This document shows positions 54,261 to 63,440 of a stretch of DNA of 64,000 nucleotides, piece by piece. Positions within the stretch are counted from its first letter, which is position 1. The number at the start of each line of letters is the position of its first letter. A model generated the notes under the pieces. That model was not told the DNA's origin and did no database searches. It saw only the letters and a list, made by a program, of their open reading frames with translations. Source of the DNA: Legionella sp. PC997 (lineage in GTDB: Bacteria > Pseudomonadota > Gammaproteobacteria > Legionellales > Legionellaceae); NCBI RefSeq assembly GCF_014109825.1, contig NZ_CP059576.1, forward strand, positions 186,001 through 250,000, in the 5' to 3' direction. Position numbers and translations under genes: made by a program.

Positions 54261-56852
54261 ATGATCATGCCTAACACTACCGTTTATTTAAAAAACTACC
54301 AGCCCCCTTTTTTTACAGTAGAAACTGTAAATTTAAATTTTGACTTGTATGATGATCATGCTTTGGTACAAAGTGAACTGAAATTAATCCGTCAACATCA
54401 AGGTCCTTTGCATTTATATGGAGATGAGTTGGAATTGGTAAGCGTGCATCTGAATGGCCAAAAACTCGAGCCATCTGCTTACACCTTACATGAGGATGAG
54501 CTAATTATAGAAAATTGTCCCGATGAACTGGTATTAGATATTGTCACGCGGATTTATCCTCAAAATAACACCCAATTATCCGGCCTTTATCGCTCAAATC
54601 ATTTATTTTGTACCCAGTGCGAGGCAGAAGGCTTTCGACGCATTACCTATTTTCCAGATCGCCCCGATGTTTTAGCTACTTATACAACGCGCATTTCGGC
54701 AGATAAAAAACAATACCCCATCTTGTTATCCAATGGAAATTTAATCGAATCAGGTAGCACTCCGGAGGGGCGTCATTGGGTAGTTTGGAATGATCCCTTT
54801 AAAAAACCCTCGTATTTATTTGCTTTAGTTGCAGGAGATTTGGCTTGTGTGCAGGATCAATTTACTACGAGTTCTGGTCGCACTATTGATTTACGTATTT
54901 ATGTTGAACCTGGAAATGAAGATAAATGTGCCCATGCGATGGACTCTTTAAAAAAATCCATGCGCTGGGATGAAGAAGTTTATGGACGTGAATACGATCT
55001 GGATATTTTTATGATCGTAGCAGTTAGCGACTTCAATATGGGAGCCATGGAGAACAAGGGATTAAATATTTTTAACTCCAAGTACATTCTTGCTCGTCCT
55101 GAAACCGCAACCGATCAAGATTTTGCAGATGTTGAAGGCGTGGTTGCCCATGAATATTTTCATAATTGGACTGGTAATCGAGTTACCTGTCGTGATTGGT
55201 TTCAGTTAAGTTTGAAAGAAGGACTCACTGTGTTTCGGGATCAGGAATTTTCTCGGGATATGAACTCACGTGACGTAAATCGGATTATGGATGTTAGGGT
55301 ATTGCGAAGTGCGCAATTTCCCGAGGATGCCGGAGCCATGGCACATCCGGTACGACCCGAGTCTTATCAGGAAATAAATAATTTTTATACAGCTACGGTA
55401 TATAACAAAGGTGCTGAAGTTATCCGTATGCAGCATACACTACTTGGTAAGGCAGGTTTCCGTAAGGGTATGGATTTATATTTTAAACGTCATGATGGTC
55501 AAGCGGTTACTATTGATGATTTTGTTGCTGCTATGGAAGACAGTAATCAGATTGATTTAACTCAATTTAAACGATGGTATAGCCAGGCAGGAACTCCAGA
55601 AGTAACCGTTACTAGTGAGTATGCACAAGGTCAGTTGATCTTAAAAATGAAACAAAGTTGTCCTTCAACTCCTGAATGCCATGAGAAGAAACCGTTTCAT
55701 ATTCCTATTAAAATTGCCTTATTTGACTCTAATGGACACCAAATATCATTGGATCGAGAACTATTAGAGTTAAAGGAAAGGGAACAGAGTTTCACTTTTA
55801 CAAACTTAAATGAAAAACCGGTCATATCCTTATTACGTGAGTTTTCTGCCCCGATTAAGATGAATTATGATTTAAGTCAGGACGAGTTGTTGTTTTTATT
55901 GCGGCACGAAGTAGATGGTTATGCTAAATGGGATGCAGCACAAAATCTTATTCTGAATTGCATCAAGGAATGTTTGAATAAACCATCAAGTAAATGGCAA
56001 ATTCCATCTAATTTGATTTCAGCTTTGCAGCATGTATTGCTTGATGAGTCACTTGATGCGGATCTTCGCGCAGAATTATTAACACCTCCAGGATTTGAGG
56101 ATATTGCTACACGATTAGAGAATGTGGATGTGAGTGCTGTAGAAAGTGTACGTGATTTTTTTCACCAGCAATTAGGTTGGTATTTGTATGAAGCTGCTCA
56201 TTCACTTTATCGGCAGTTATGGAATATTGAAGATCACCGTATGAATGGTCCTGCATACGGGCGGAGAAAATTACGCAATGTTTGTCTATGGCTTATGATG
56301 AAAGCAAAGGAAGTTTCAACTCTAGACCTGTGTCAACAACAATTTATGGCTGCACGGACTATGACCGATCAAATGGCTAGTTTTTCATTATTAGTTAATT
56401 GTACGAATCAAGGTGTACGCGAACAAACAATTGATGATTTTTATAAACAATGGTCCAAAAATGATTTGGTTTTAGATAAGTGGTTTGCAATCCAAGCGAC
56501 TTGTGAGTTACCGGAAACTTTAACTCATGTAAAAGTTTTATTAAAACACCCTGCATTCTGTATCAAGAATCCAAATAAAGTCCGCGCTTTGCTCGGCGCA
56601 TTTTGTATGGGAAATCCGCGCAATTTTCATGCATTAGATGGAAGCGGTTATTCCTTTTTAGCGGAAATGCTGGTGACACTAGATAAGATTAATCCGCAAA
56701 TCGCAGCCCGCTTGGCTAATCCGTTCACGCGTTGGAAGCGCTATGATAGCCCCAGACAAACTTTGATGCGAAATCAATTAGAACAGTTGGCTAAGTTAGA
56801 ATTATCACGTGATTTGGCAGAAGTTGTTTCTAAAAGTTTAATGGTGAATTAG
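54261..56852 (+). CDS. pepN: Aminopeptidase N (M1 family)
   Basis: This 863-residue zinc metallopeptidase releases N-terminal residues in the cytoplasm. It has GAMEN (261-265) and the zinc motif HEYFH-x18-E (H297, E298, H301, E320) in VVAHEYFHNWTGNRVTC. The C-terminal half has the bacterial PepN-type ARM-like domain ending FTRWKRYDSPRQ, with LARDLAEVVSKSL-type residues last. Length is close to E. coli PepN (870). AGGA lies four bases before ATG 54261, with ATG 54267 as an alternative. It is divergent from prkA. Confidence 0.95.
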   Translation: MIMPNTTVYLKNYQPPFFTVETVNLNFDLYDDHALVQSELKLIRQHQGPLHLYGDELELVSVHLNGQKLEPSAYTLHEDELIIENCPDELVLDIVTRIYPQNNTQLSGLYRSNHLFCTQCEAEGFRRITYFPDRPDVLATYTTRISADKKQYPILLSNGNLIESGSTPEGRHWVVWNDPFKKPSYLFALVAGDLACVQDQFTTSSGRTIDLRIYVEPGNEDKCAHAMDSLKKSMRWDEEVYGREYDLDIFMIVAVSDFNMGAMENKGLNIFNSKYILARPETATDQDFADVEGVVAHEYFHNWTGNRVTCRDWFQLSLKEGLTVFRDQEFSRDMNSRDVNRIMDVRVLRSAQFPEDAGAMAHPVRPESYQEINNFYTATVYNKGAEVIRMQHTLLGKAGFRKGMDLYFKRHDGQAVTIDDFVAAMEDSNQIDLTQFKRWYSQAGTPEVTVTSEYAQGQLILKMKQSCPSTPECHEKKPFHIPIKIALFDSNGHQISLDRELLELKEREQSFTFTNLNEKPVISLLREFSAPIKMNYDLSQDELLFLLRHEVDGYAKWDAAQNLILNCIKECLNKPSSKWQIPSNLISALQHVLLDESLDADLRAELLTPPGFEDIATRLENVDVSAVESVRDFFHQQLGWYLYEAAHSLYRQLWNIEDHRMNGPAYGRRKLRNVCLWLMMKAKEVSTLDLCQQQFMAARTMTDQMASFSLLVNCTNQGVREQTIDDFYKQWSKNDLVLDKWFAIQATCELPETLTHVKVLLKHPAFCIKNPNKVRALLGAFCMGNPRNFHALDGSGYSFLAEMLVTLDKINPQIAARLANPFTRWKRYDSPRQTLMRNQLEQLAKLELSRDLAEVVSKSLMVN

Positions 56853-56869
56853 AGAAGAAATTTGGTAAC

Positions 56870-56895
56870 CTGGGTTAGGCGACGCCATAACCCAG
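56870..56895. terminator. Hairpin CTGGGTTA...TAACCCAG between convergent genes
   Basis: An 8-bp outer stem and an inner GGCG/CGCC stem form one long hairpin. It sits 18 bases past pepN and 19 bases from the convergent gene's stop, so it may terminate both. Its arms match the dispersed CCCAGG palindrome family. Confidence 0.55.
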
Positions 56896-56913
56896 TTATG
56901 GTTTAACCTCATT

Positions 56914-57540
56914 TTAGAGTACGACTTTAGAGGTTTCAGCGGGAAGAGAATTCAAATCATTGCATAAATTGGAAGGTTTTAACGTGTAATACAGCCCTAA
57001 TCCTACTTCAGATAAAAAAATACACAGGACAAGTGCGCCAAACAATATACAAAAAATTTGTTTGTTCTTTTTCTTTTTTTCATGGATTTTATTGAGAATG
57101 GTTTCATTACTGTGAAACAAACGGTCGCTGATTATTTTAATGACTGAGGCGACAATTGCATCATGACACTCATGATTTTCCAAAGCATGTAATTTGCTGA
57201 TTGACAGGTGTAACACCACAGTGGACTCCATTGCTATGACAGTTAGAGCACAGGTGCGGTTTTGAATCACCCTCATTTCATCAATTGTTTCTCCTGCGCT
57301 CAGGGTTCCAATCAATTCAGGGGCAGAATTTTCCTTTTCTTTTTTATAAAGCCCAACAGTCCCCGAAATAATAATGAAAAAATTATCATTTAATTCGCCT
57401 TCTTTAAGCAAAATATTGCCTTTTCCAAAGGTAGTTCTTGATGAAATCTCCATAAATGTTTGATAATTTTCCTCGGATAAAGAACTTAAGAGAGGACTGT
57501 TTCTTAAAATATTTTTTTCATTTACGGAAAAGTCGCTCAT
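56914..57540 (-). CDS. Cyclic-nucleotide-binding-domain protein with C-terminal membrane helix
   Basis: This 208-residue protein has an N-terminal cNMP-binding beta-barrel (about 15-140): SPLLSSLSEENYQTFMEISS, FGKGNILLKEGELNDNFFIIISGTVGLY, LIGTLSAGETIDEM and RTCALTVIAMESTVVLHL. The phosphate-binding cassette is degenerate at GETIDEM (usually GE-hydrophobic-x2 then R-x-A); RTCALTV only partly replaces it, so nucleotide binding is doubtful. Instead of a helix-turn-helix there is a basic linker (HEKKKKNKQ) and one membrane helix (about 165-187). It may be a membrane-bound sensor. It lies between convergent pepN and divergent aroE. Confidence 0.75.
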   Translation of the reverse strand: MSDFSVNEKNILRNSPLLSSLSEENYQTFMEISSRTTFGKGNILLKEGELNDNFFIIISGTVGLYKKEKENSAPELIGTLSAGETIDEMRVIQNRTCALTVIAMESTVVLHLSISKLHALENHECHDAIVASVIKIISDRLFHSNETILNKIHEKKKKNKQIFCILFGALVLCIFLSEVGLGLYYTLKPSNLCNDLNSLPAETSKVVL

Positions 57541-57785
57541 TGAATTTTCCTTAACTCAATTGAGTTTTATTATGCTCTTTCGTCACGCAATCTGATTGAG
57601 ATATTTGAGACAAACGAGCTCGGTTACTTTAATTATTTGTAGAGAGATGCATTTTTTTCAAGAAAAATTAAATTTTGAACAATTTTATTGGAATTATGAC
57701 TAGCTCCTTGATAATTTGACAGGTGCACGTTTATCGATAGCTTTTTACGGATAATAGGTAAAAATTAAACAGAGTAGGAGCGGAA

Positions 57786-58604
57786 ATGTCTCATCGTTTT
57801 GCAGTTATGGGGAATCCAATTGCGCATAGTTTATCCCCGATAATTCATCAGTATTTTGCTCAACAGGTGAATGTGCAATTGACTTATGAAAAAATTAAGG
57901 TGGATGAATCATCTTTCGAGCAACAAGTATCTGATTTTTTTACTCTCGGTGGCAAGGGTCTTAATATTACTTTACCCTTCAAACAAAGAGCTTTTGCGAT
58001 GGCATTACACTGTAGTTCACGTTGTGCCCAAGCTGGAGCTGCAAATACGTTATGGATGGAAGCAAATCAATTACATGCAGACAATACGGATGGTGTGGGA
58101 ATTATTCGTGATTTGCATCGCTATATCTCAGTGGAAAGCAAAAGGGTATTGATATTAGGAGCTGGAGGAGCCGCTCGTGGAATAGTTTATCCTCTCCTGG
58201 AGCATCATCCTGCAGAGCTGATCATAGCCAATCGTACTTTAACTAAAGCGGAAGATTTCCAACGTGCTTTCCCGCAAATCAAATGTTTGAGTCTTAATGC
58301 GCTGGAAGGACAATTTGATTTGGTGATTAATGCTACTTCTGCCAGTTTGGCGGGGGAGTTTGTGGCCTTACCTGCACAATGTATGTCAGCAAAACCATTT
58401 TGTTATGATCTGTCTTATAAACACAATGAGATTACGGCTTTTGTTCAATATGCTAAGGACTTAGGTTGCGAAGCAGTCGATGGTTTAGGCATGTTGGTGG
58501 AACAAGCTGCTGAGTCATTCTTTATTTGGCATGGTGTGATGCCTCAAACAGAAGAAGTACTTTCCCTATTACGTACCCATGTCACCGGGGGAAAATCAAA
58601 ATGA
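57786..58604 (+). CDS. aroE: Shikimate dehydrogenase
   Basis: This 272-residue protein reduces 3-dehydroshikimate with NADPH in aromatic amino acid synthesis. It opens [21 protein letters not shown] (substrate serines), then [13 protein letters not shown] with K66 and [11 protein letters not shown] with D102 as the catalytic pair. [17 protein letters not shown] is the NADPH loop, [11 protein letters not shown] carries the adenosine-phosphate Arg, and [13 protein letters not shown] completes the substrate site. AGGAG lies five bases before the ATG. It appears monocistronic, with a hairpin across its stop codon. Confidence 0.95.
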   Translation: MSHRFAVMGNPIAHSLSPIIHQYFAQQVNVQLTYEKIKVDESSFEQQVSDFFTLGGKGLNITLPFKQRAFAMALHCSSRCAQAGAANTLWMEANQLHADNTDGVGIIRDLHRYISVESKRVLILGAGGAARGIVYPLLEHHPAELIIANRTLTKAEDFQRAFPQIKCLSLNALEGQFDLVINATSASLAGEFVALPAQCMSAKPFCYDLSYKHNEITAFVQYAKDLGCEAVDGLGMLVEQAAESFFIWHGVMPQTEEVLSLLRTHVTGGKSK

Positions 58605-58628
58605 AGCCCAGGTTACACGGAGGCTTCA
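58602..58628. terminator. Hairpin TGAAGCC...GGCTTCA at the aroE stop
   Basis: A perfect 7-bp stem begins within the aroE stop codon and encloses CAGGTTACACGGA. The loop is close to AACCCAGGCTACACG at 5114-5128, linking it to the same dispersed family. It lies before the convergent patatin gene. Confidence 0.45.
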
Positions 58629-58645
58629 CATTGTAAGTGGCGCAA

Positions 58646-59758
58646 TTACTCAAAAAAAGCCGTAACTTCCTTGGCATTATTGATGGTGTCTTGAAAACCA
58701 AGCTCAAGCAATTCCCGTGTGTAGTCTCGTTCAAAAAGCACAAAACTTAAAAGATCGCCAGAATGTTTTTTCTCACCTAGAATATTGAGGAGATAGCGGA
58801 GCAAAGTGGGAAGCGCTTTAAAATGGATTTGCGCTAAAGGTGCTAAATCTTTACTTGGACGTAAATGCAAGGTAGTGATGGGGCGCCATGGAGAGCGGCG
58901 CTTTTTCCACATTGAGAGCAACATCGCTATTTCATTCATTCGGTTGACCATTTCAATATCCCGGTCGAGATTGTCCAAAAAGAGCGCATTTAGCATGTTA
59001 CCAAAAATATGCGAAAAAGGAATGTCATCATGATTACGTAACGTTTCCTGTTCAACAAATGTAGGCAGAGCCCGGGTTCCTAAAATTAGAATTTTATCGA
59101 CTTCAAAACGAATAGATCCTCGAAGTGGTGCAGCCAGACCCACGCTGCCGTCACCATAATGAAAACCGTCAAGTAACACGGTTGGAAAAAATAGAGGTAA
59201 GGCACTGGATGCTAAAATATGTTCTGCCTGGACGCTAACACGCTTGCTGCCGTGGCGCGGGTAATTCCAATCCATAAATTCAGGATTATTATGTTCGTAA
59301 AACGAAATAGTCTGGCGAGTTTCATAACAATTGCTGATAATTTCTAGAGTATCGAGATAGCCACCACTTATATTTTGCGCAATTTTATTGAAATCAAGGC
59401 CATCCGTTATCATTTCTCTCAGAGGCGTGGTATCAAGTAAATGTGCCGCTTGCCGTTGCTTGATCATCATAGTGCTCATGTTACGCATAACGGATTTACT
59501 TAATGCAAAATTACTCGCTTTATAAACTTGCTGGCAATGAATTTCACTCCAAATCGTCTCGAGTTTATCAAGTGCTGTGGGAAAGTCATCGGCATTTTCC
59601 GCAAGCACTGCTGCGTTCATACTCCCCACGCTTACGCCGCTGACCATTTCAAAGGGTAATGTTTTAACTTGTAATATGTGGCCAATTGCTTTTAAGACAC
59701 CAGCTTGATAAGCGCCTCGAGCACCACCACCTGCCAAATAAAGGGCTTTTTTAGACAT
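58646..59758 (-). CDS. Patatin-like phospholipase
   Basis: This 370-residue protein has the patatin oxyanion loop LAGGGARGAYQAGVL (about 9-22), the nucleophile elbow SGVSVGS (Ser43 in GVSVG), and the catalytic Asp D203 in YGDGSVGL, so the Ser-Asp dyad is intact. There is no signal peptide or beta-barrel domain. Patatins hydrolyse acyl chains from phospholipids; Legionella species carry several, including the effector VipD. This one lacks the extra C-terminal domain of VipD, so it may be an intracellular enzyme. Position 17 bases after the aroE hairpin is convergent, not operonic. Confidence 0.88.
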   Translation of the reverse strand: MSKKALYLAGGGARGAYQAGVLKAIGHILQVKTLPFEMVSGVSVGSMNAAVLAENADDFPTALDKLETIWSEIHCQQVYKASNFALSKSVMRNMSTMMIKQRQAAHLLDTTPLREMITDGLDFNKIAQNISGGYLDTLEIISNCYETRQTISFYEHNNPEFMDWNYPRHGSKRVSVQAEHILASSALPLFFPTVLLDGFHYGDGSVGLAAPLRGSIRFEVDKILILGTRALPTFVEQETLRNHDDIPFSHIFGNMLNALFLDNLDRDIEMVNRMNEIAMLLSMWKKRRSPWRPITTLHLRPSKDLAPLAQIHFKALPTLLRYLLNILGEKKHSGDLLSFVLFERDYTRELLELGFQDTINNAKEVTAFFE

Positions 59759-59909
59759 AATGATTTTTTTTATCGCATTTATTTAGTCTCTATGAGGAAA
59801 TATAGTTGAGTTTATACTGGATTAGCAAGCTCTAGCGTATATTGGAAAAAAAATTACCAAAATTTTGGCGAATAGTATATTATGTGTTTCTGAACAAAGT
59901 GGGTAATTG

Positions 59910-61139
59910 GTGAGCAAGGTGAGAGAATTTGAGATTTCTGATACTCTACTCGAGGCAGCTGAAGTCCTTGAAGAAATACAACGCCCCATCGACAGTGAAA
60001 TTGAGCTCTTATTCTTTAAGAAAAATCCTGAAAAAGTCTTAAAGAAGGTATTACTCGCATCACAAATCATCAAAACTACCGGGAGTACAGGCAAGGCAAT
60101 AATGCAGATAAGTTCTTCTATAAGAACGTTTAATAATATTGCGCCTACTGAATCGCTGAAGCAAGGATTAGGTATCGGAGCAATTATATTTGCTGCATTG
60201 GATTTTCTTCTTATCCCGTTTATATATCTTACCTGTTACTTATTAGGCGAAAAAATTCCTGCGGATCGGAGCAATAATTCCAAATGGCTTTTTTCTTCAA
60301 TATTGTTAGCACTGACGATCACTTCCATAACAGTTCCTGCTGTAGCAATAGCGATTGCTCTAACCACAACATCAATCTCATTTCTTTTAAGCGTATTTTT
60401 ATTAGGCAGGGCAATATATGAACGTTACCGTTTGGGTAATGATCGTAGAGCAATTAGAAAATTGATTGACAATACTACAGAGGAAATAAAATCCATTCAG
60501 ACCGATGCAATTACGCTGAGAAATGCATTAAGAGAAGAGATTGATGAACAGGAGCTTATCTTTTTATGTGAGCAAATTTCAATGCTACACGAACGTTTTA
60601 AGGCAGAAAAAGATGAGCTAATAAAACTTAAGTTAAAAGAATTGGACTTGAATAACAAAATAAAGAACGCAGGATTTATGCAAGTCATGGACAAGGGAGT
60701 TGGTTTAAGTTTGTCTGCCTTAGGTTTAATTGGTTTAATTGTATCTTTATATTTTCCATTAGTAGGATTAGGGATATTAACCGCAGTATCCGTCATTTCA
60801 CTTGCATACCTTGCAGGACGATTGATCGTGCCTTTAATCCAATTGGGAAAATGGATTGTTAACAAAATTTGTTCTTTAGTTGGCGGAAGTACTGATGATC
60901 TAACACAGGCGGATAAGCCTAATAAAGAATATTCAACCGATTTAATGTTAGGGCGTTTTTCGGCTAATAAAAAAGATATAAATGTGTCGTCGCAAAAAAT
61001 AACTAAAGACACTTCGGATATATCATTATCCCGTACAATCCCATTATTTCAGCCTCTGAAAAGCTCAGTAGATAGAGTTGAAAAAGGAAAACCAATTCAT
61101 TCTTTATTAACTCCACCTATTGAAAGTACATTTCACTGA
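59910..61139 (+). CDS. Membrane/coiled-coil protein of unknown function
   Basis: The frame begins TTG 59907 or GTG 59910; GTG 59919 is also possible, and no ATG is close, so the start is uncertain. The roughly 409-residue protein has a charged N-terminal helix region (about 1-65), a hydrophobic stretch (about 85-115), a pair near 135-170, a glutamate- and lysine-rich coiled coil (about 175-250), another hydrophobic pair (about 255-310) and a hydrophilic Ser/Lys/Asp-rich tail. No signal peptide and no enzyme motif are seen. The layout fits Legionella-specific membrane-inserted proteins, but nothing here proves effector status. Confidence 0.65.
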   Translation: MSKVREFEISDTLLEAAEVLEEIQRPIDSEIELLFFKKNPEKVLKKVLLASQIIKTTGSTGKAIMQISSSIRTFNNIAPTESLKQGLGIGAIIFAALDFLLIPFIYLTCYLLGEKIPADRSNNSKWLFSSILLALTITSITVPAVAIAIALTTTSISFLLSVFLLGRAIYERYRLGNDRRAIRKLIDNTTEEIKSIQTDAITLRNALREEIDEQELIFLCEQISMLHERFKAEKDELIKLKLKELDLNNKIKNAGFMQVMDKGVGLSLSALGLIGLIVSLYFPLVGLGILTAVSVISLAYLAGRLIVPLIQLGKWIVNKICSLVGGSTDDLTQADKPNKEYSTDLMLGRFSANKKDINVSSQKITKDTSDISLSRTIPLFQPLKSSVDRVEKGKPIHSLLTPPIESTFH

Positions 61140-61277
61140 TAAGATAAGCACCTTGATAAATAGTTTTTTTCTGTTATTCCTCGATTTCGTAGCTTCTGCT
61201 TTTTTAGTCTAAACCTCATTGCAAAAAACTTAAAACTCCTTTAACTTAAAAATTTACCCCCAAAAGGAAAAAAACTC

Positions 61278-62813
61278 ATGGTGAATATACTTCGCGAGCA
61301 ACCCCGTGCATTTCACATGATTTTTATGTTGGAATTATGGGAGCGGTTTGGGTTTTATACTGTTCAAGGGATTTTAACTTTATTTTTTATTCGCTATTTG
61401 GGTTACAACGATACCGTTTCCTATTACACCTTTGGTGCCTATTCGGCTTTAGTATACGGGATGGTGGTTATTGGTGGGTATTTGGGGGATAGAGTATTAG
61501 GTACCAAACGTACCATTGTTTTGGGCCTTATTGTTTTGGCTGCAGGTTATTTTTCTTTGGCGCTTACTGATAAGGAACATGTATTTCTTGCCCTGGGGTT
61601 AATTTGTGTTGGAAATGGTTTGTTTAAAGCAAATCCATCAAATTTGCTTGCTAAATGCTATGAGGCAAATGATCCGCGTTTGCATGGTGGCTTTACCTTG
61701 TATTATATGGCAATCAATTTGGGAAGCATGATTGCATTATTTGCAGGACCAGCAATTTCTAGCCGCTATGGTTATTCTTATGCGTATATGATGAGCGCGA
61801 TCGGTTTATTAATTGGCTTGGCAAATTATTGGCTTCAACATCAATTTGTGGCTCATATAAATACTGATGCGGACAAACGGAACATTTCGTTTTTCCAGTG
61901 GTTACTGATATTGGTTGGAATAGTCTGTCTCACTGAAGGATCTGCTTATTTATTGCAGCATGTAATGCTAACAAAAAATTTGTTTTGGTTGATTACCATT
62001 ACGGTAATCGCTTATTACTTATTCATGATTCGCAAGGAAAGCAAAATTATCAAGATGCGTATGTTGGTTGCTTTGGCTTTGATGTTGGAAGCCATCATTT
62101 TCTTTACTCTGTACCAACAAATGCCTACCTCGTTGAATTTGTTTGCGGTCCATAATGTAGTCCCTGTTTTTTTGGGAATTACGATTGATGCACAAAGTTT
62201 CCAAGCGTTAAACCCGATTTGGATCGTATTAATGAGCCCGGTTTTGGCCTATTTTTATGACGTTCTTCATAGAAGAGGCATAGAGTTTTCTATCCCTTAT
62301 AAATTCTCTTTAGGAATGACGATGTGTGGAATTAGTTTTTTAATGCTCTTTTTTGCACGTTATTTTTACACAGACCAAGGTATGGTTTCTTCCTGGTGGT
62401 TAATCATGAGTTATTTATTTCAAAGTGTGGGCGAATTATTAGTATCTGCACTAGGAGTGGCTATGGTTGCAGAATTGGTACCTCCCCAGATTGCTGGATT
62501 TGTGATGGGAATGTGGTTTTTAACCTCCGCAATTGCCGGATTTATTGGTGCTTCAGTCGCATCTTACACAGCACTTCCTGAGCAAATTAAACCTGGAGTA
62601 GGTTCATTAATGATTTATACTCATGTGTTTGCTTGTATTGGTATTGTCACCTTAATTATTGCTTTACTAATGTGGTTATTGTCACCACGTTTAAGTCGTT
62701 ATATTTCAGGGAAGAAAACAGACTTACAGCAAGAGGCAAAAGAAGCAGAATACTCGGTATCTAAATGTTTTATGATTTCTAGATTTGAACAGCATTCGGA
62801 TCCTCTTAATTAA
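61278..62813 (+). CDS. POT-family proton-coupled peptide transporter
   Basis: This 511-residue transporter has about fourteen membrane spans and the POT proton-site motif in MLELWERFGFYTVQGIL (ExxERF-x3-Y). The second family block, FKANPSNLLAKCYEANDPRLHGGFTLYYMAINLGSM, includes the FYMAINLG-type sequence. It should import di- and tripeptides with protons, useful to an amino-acid-dependent intracellular bacterium. The ribosome site AAAAGGA lies about 10 bases before the ATG. A strong hairpin follows at 62849. The substrate range is not predictable. Confidence 0.92.
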   Translation: MVNILREQPRAFHMIFMLELWERFGFYTVQGILTLFFIRYLGYNDTVSYYTFGAYSALVYGMVVIGGYLGDRVLGTKRTIVLGLIVLAAGYFSLALTDKEHVFLALGLICVGNGLFKANPSNLLAKCYEANDPRLHGGFTLYYMAINLGSMIALFAGPAISSRYGYSYAYMMSAIGLLIGLANYWLQHQFVAHINTDADKRNISFFQWLLILVGIVCLTEGSAYLLQHVMLTKNLFWLITITVIAYYLFMIRKESKIIKMRMLVALALMLEAIIFFTLYQQMPTSLNLFAVHNVVPVFLGITIDAQSFQALNPIWIVLMSPVLAYFYDVLHRRGIEFSIPYKFSLGMTMCGISFLMLFFARYFYTDQGMVSSWWLIMSYLFQSVGELLVSALGVAMVAELVPPQIAGFVMGMWFLTSAIAGFIGASVASYTALPEQIKPGVGSLMIYTHVFACIGIVTLIIALLMWLLSPRLSRYISGKKTDLQQEAKEAEYSVSKCFMISRFEQHSDPLN

Positions 62814-62848
62814 ATATGCTAATAAGGGTATGTTTATCATATTGAAGA

Positions 62849-62887
62849 TGAGTCAACCTAAATTCGTGTGGAATTTAGATTGACTCA
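62849..62887. terminator. Long hairpin between convergent transporter and lipoprotein genes
   Basis: TGAGTCAACCTAAATTC pairs with GAATTTAGATTGACTCA (16 of 17 positions) around the loop GTGTG. It lies 36 bases after the transporter stop and 7 bases before the convergent gene's stop. T-runs are weak, but the stem is strong enough to act in both directions. Confidence 0.6.
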
Positions 62888-62893
62888 ATGAGT

Positions 62894-63232
62894 TTATCTC
62901 CAATGACCGCGGCCACGATGCCAACCACCCCAGCCTGCTTTGTGCCATCCGCCACCATACAAACGGGCTCCATGCCAGCCACCACCACTCCATCCCCTAT
63001 AAAAGCCACGTCCACCCCAATAGCCCAAGCCTAAACTACCTAACCCTAAGCCTAAGCCAGAATAATAGTAACGGCCTGGGTAATAATAACGACTAGGATA
63101 ATAGCCTGAATAATAGGAGTAGCCCGGGGAATAGCTTGAATAGTAGCCATTATTTGGATTAGCAGTAACATAGCAACCGCTTAAAAAAAGTGTAGGTACA
63201 AACACTAATACTGCGATAATAATTTTTTTCAT
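62894..63232 (-). CDS. Gly/Tyr-rich lipoprotein
   Basis: ATG at 63232 is preferred to the frame from 63259 because AAGGA lies seven bases upstream and the protein then starts with its signal sequence, MKKIIIAVLVFVPTLFLSGCYV. The lipobox LSGC gives a lipidated Cys (about residue 20). The mature part, about 90 residues, is low-complexity: repeats of YYSxYxPGY and YYYPGRYYYSG, a GLGLGSLGLGYWGGRG stretch, and a Gly/Trp/His-rich tail. Similar Tyr-Gly-rich lipoproteins are found in other gammaproteobacteria. Function unknown; envelope structure or metal binding through the His-rich tail is possible. Confidence 0.8.
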   Translation of the reverse strand: MKKIIIAVLVFVPTLFLSGCYVTANPNNGYYSSYSPGYSYYSGYYPSRYYYPGRYYYSGLGLGLGSLGLGYWGGRGFYRGWSGGGWHGARLYGGGWHKAGWGGWHRGRGHWR

Positions 63233-63440
63233 GATCGCTTCCTTACGAAATGTTCGCAAATTAATTATACGTCATGTAGATAATTTGATCAAAAAAATAA
63301 TTTATGTAGTCATGGATGTTAGTCAGTTGTTTTGTTATTAAGGCATTTTTTAAGATAGCTTGGATAAACTATGTTCATTTCGAGGATTTCTATTGTACTA
63401 TGCAGTGAATGATGGAGTTAATTGAAAGCAGTTAAGAAAA

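Noticed and set aside
57716..57755. TTGACA followed by GATAAT upstream of aroE as a promoter
   Set aside because: The two elements are about 28 bases apart, too far for one sigma-70 promoter.
59822..60094. Minus-strand frame covering the start of the 59910 gene
   Set aside because: No ribosome site and a Ser-rich shadow-like composition; conflicts with a better plus-strand gene.
60497..61012. 171-codon minus-strand frame opposite the 59910 protein
   Set aside because: Cysteine/serine-biased product with no coherent fold; the plus-strand frame has membrane helices and a coiled coil with plausible composition.
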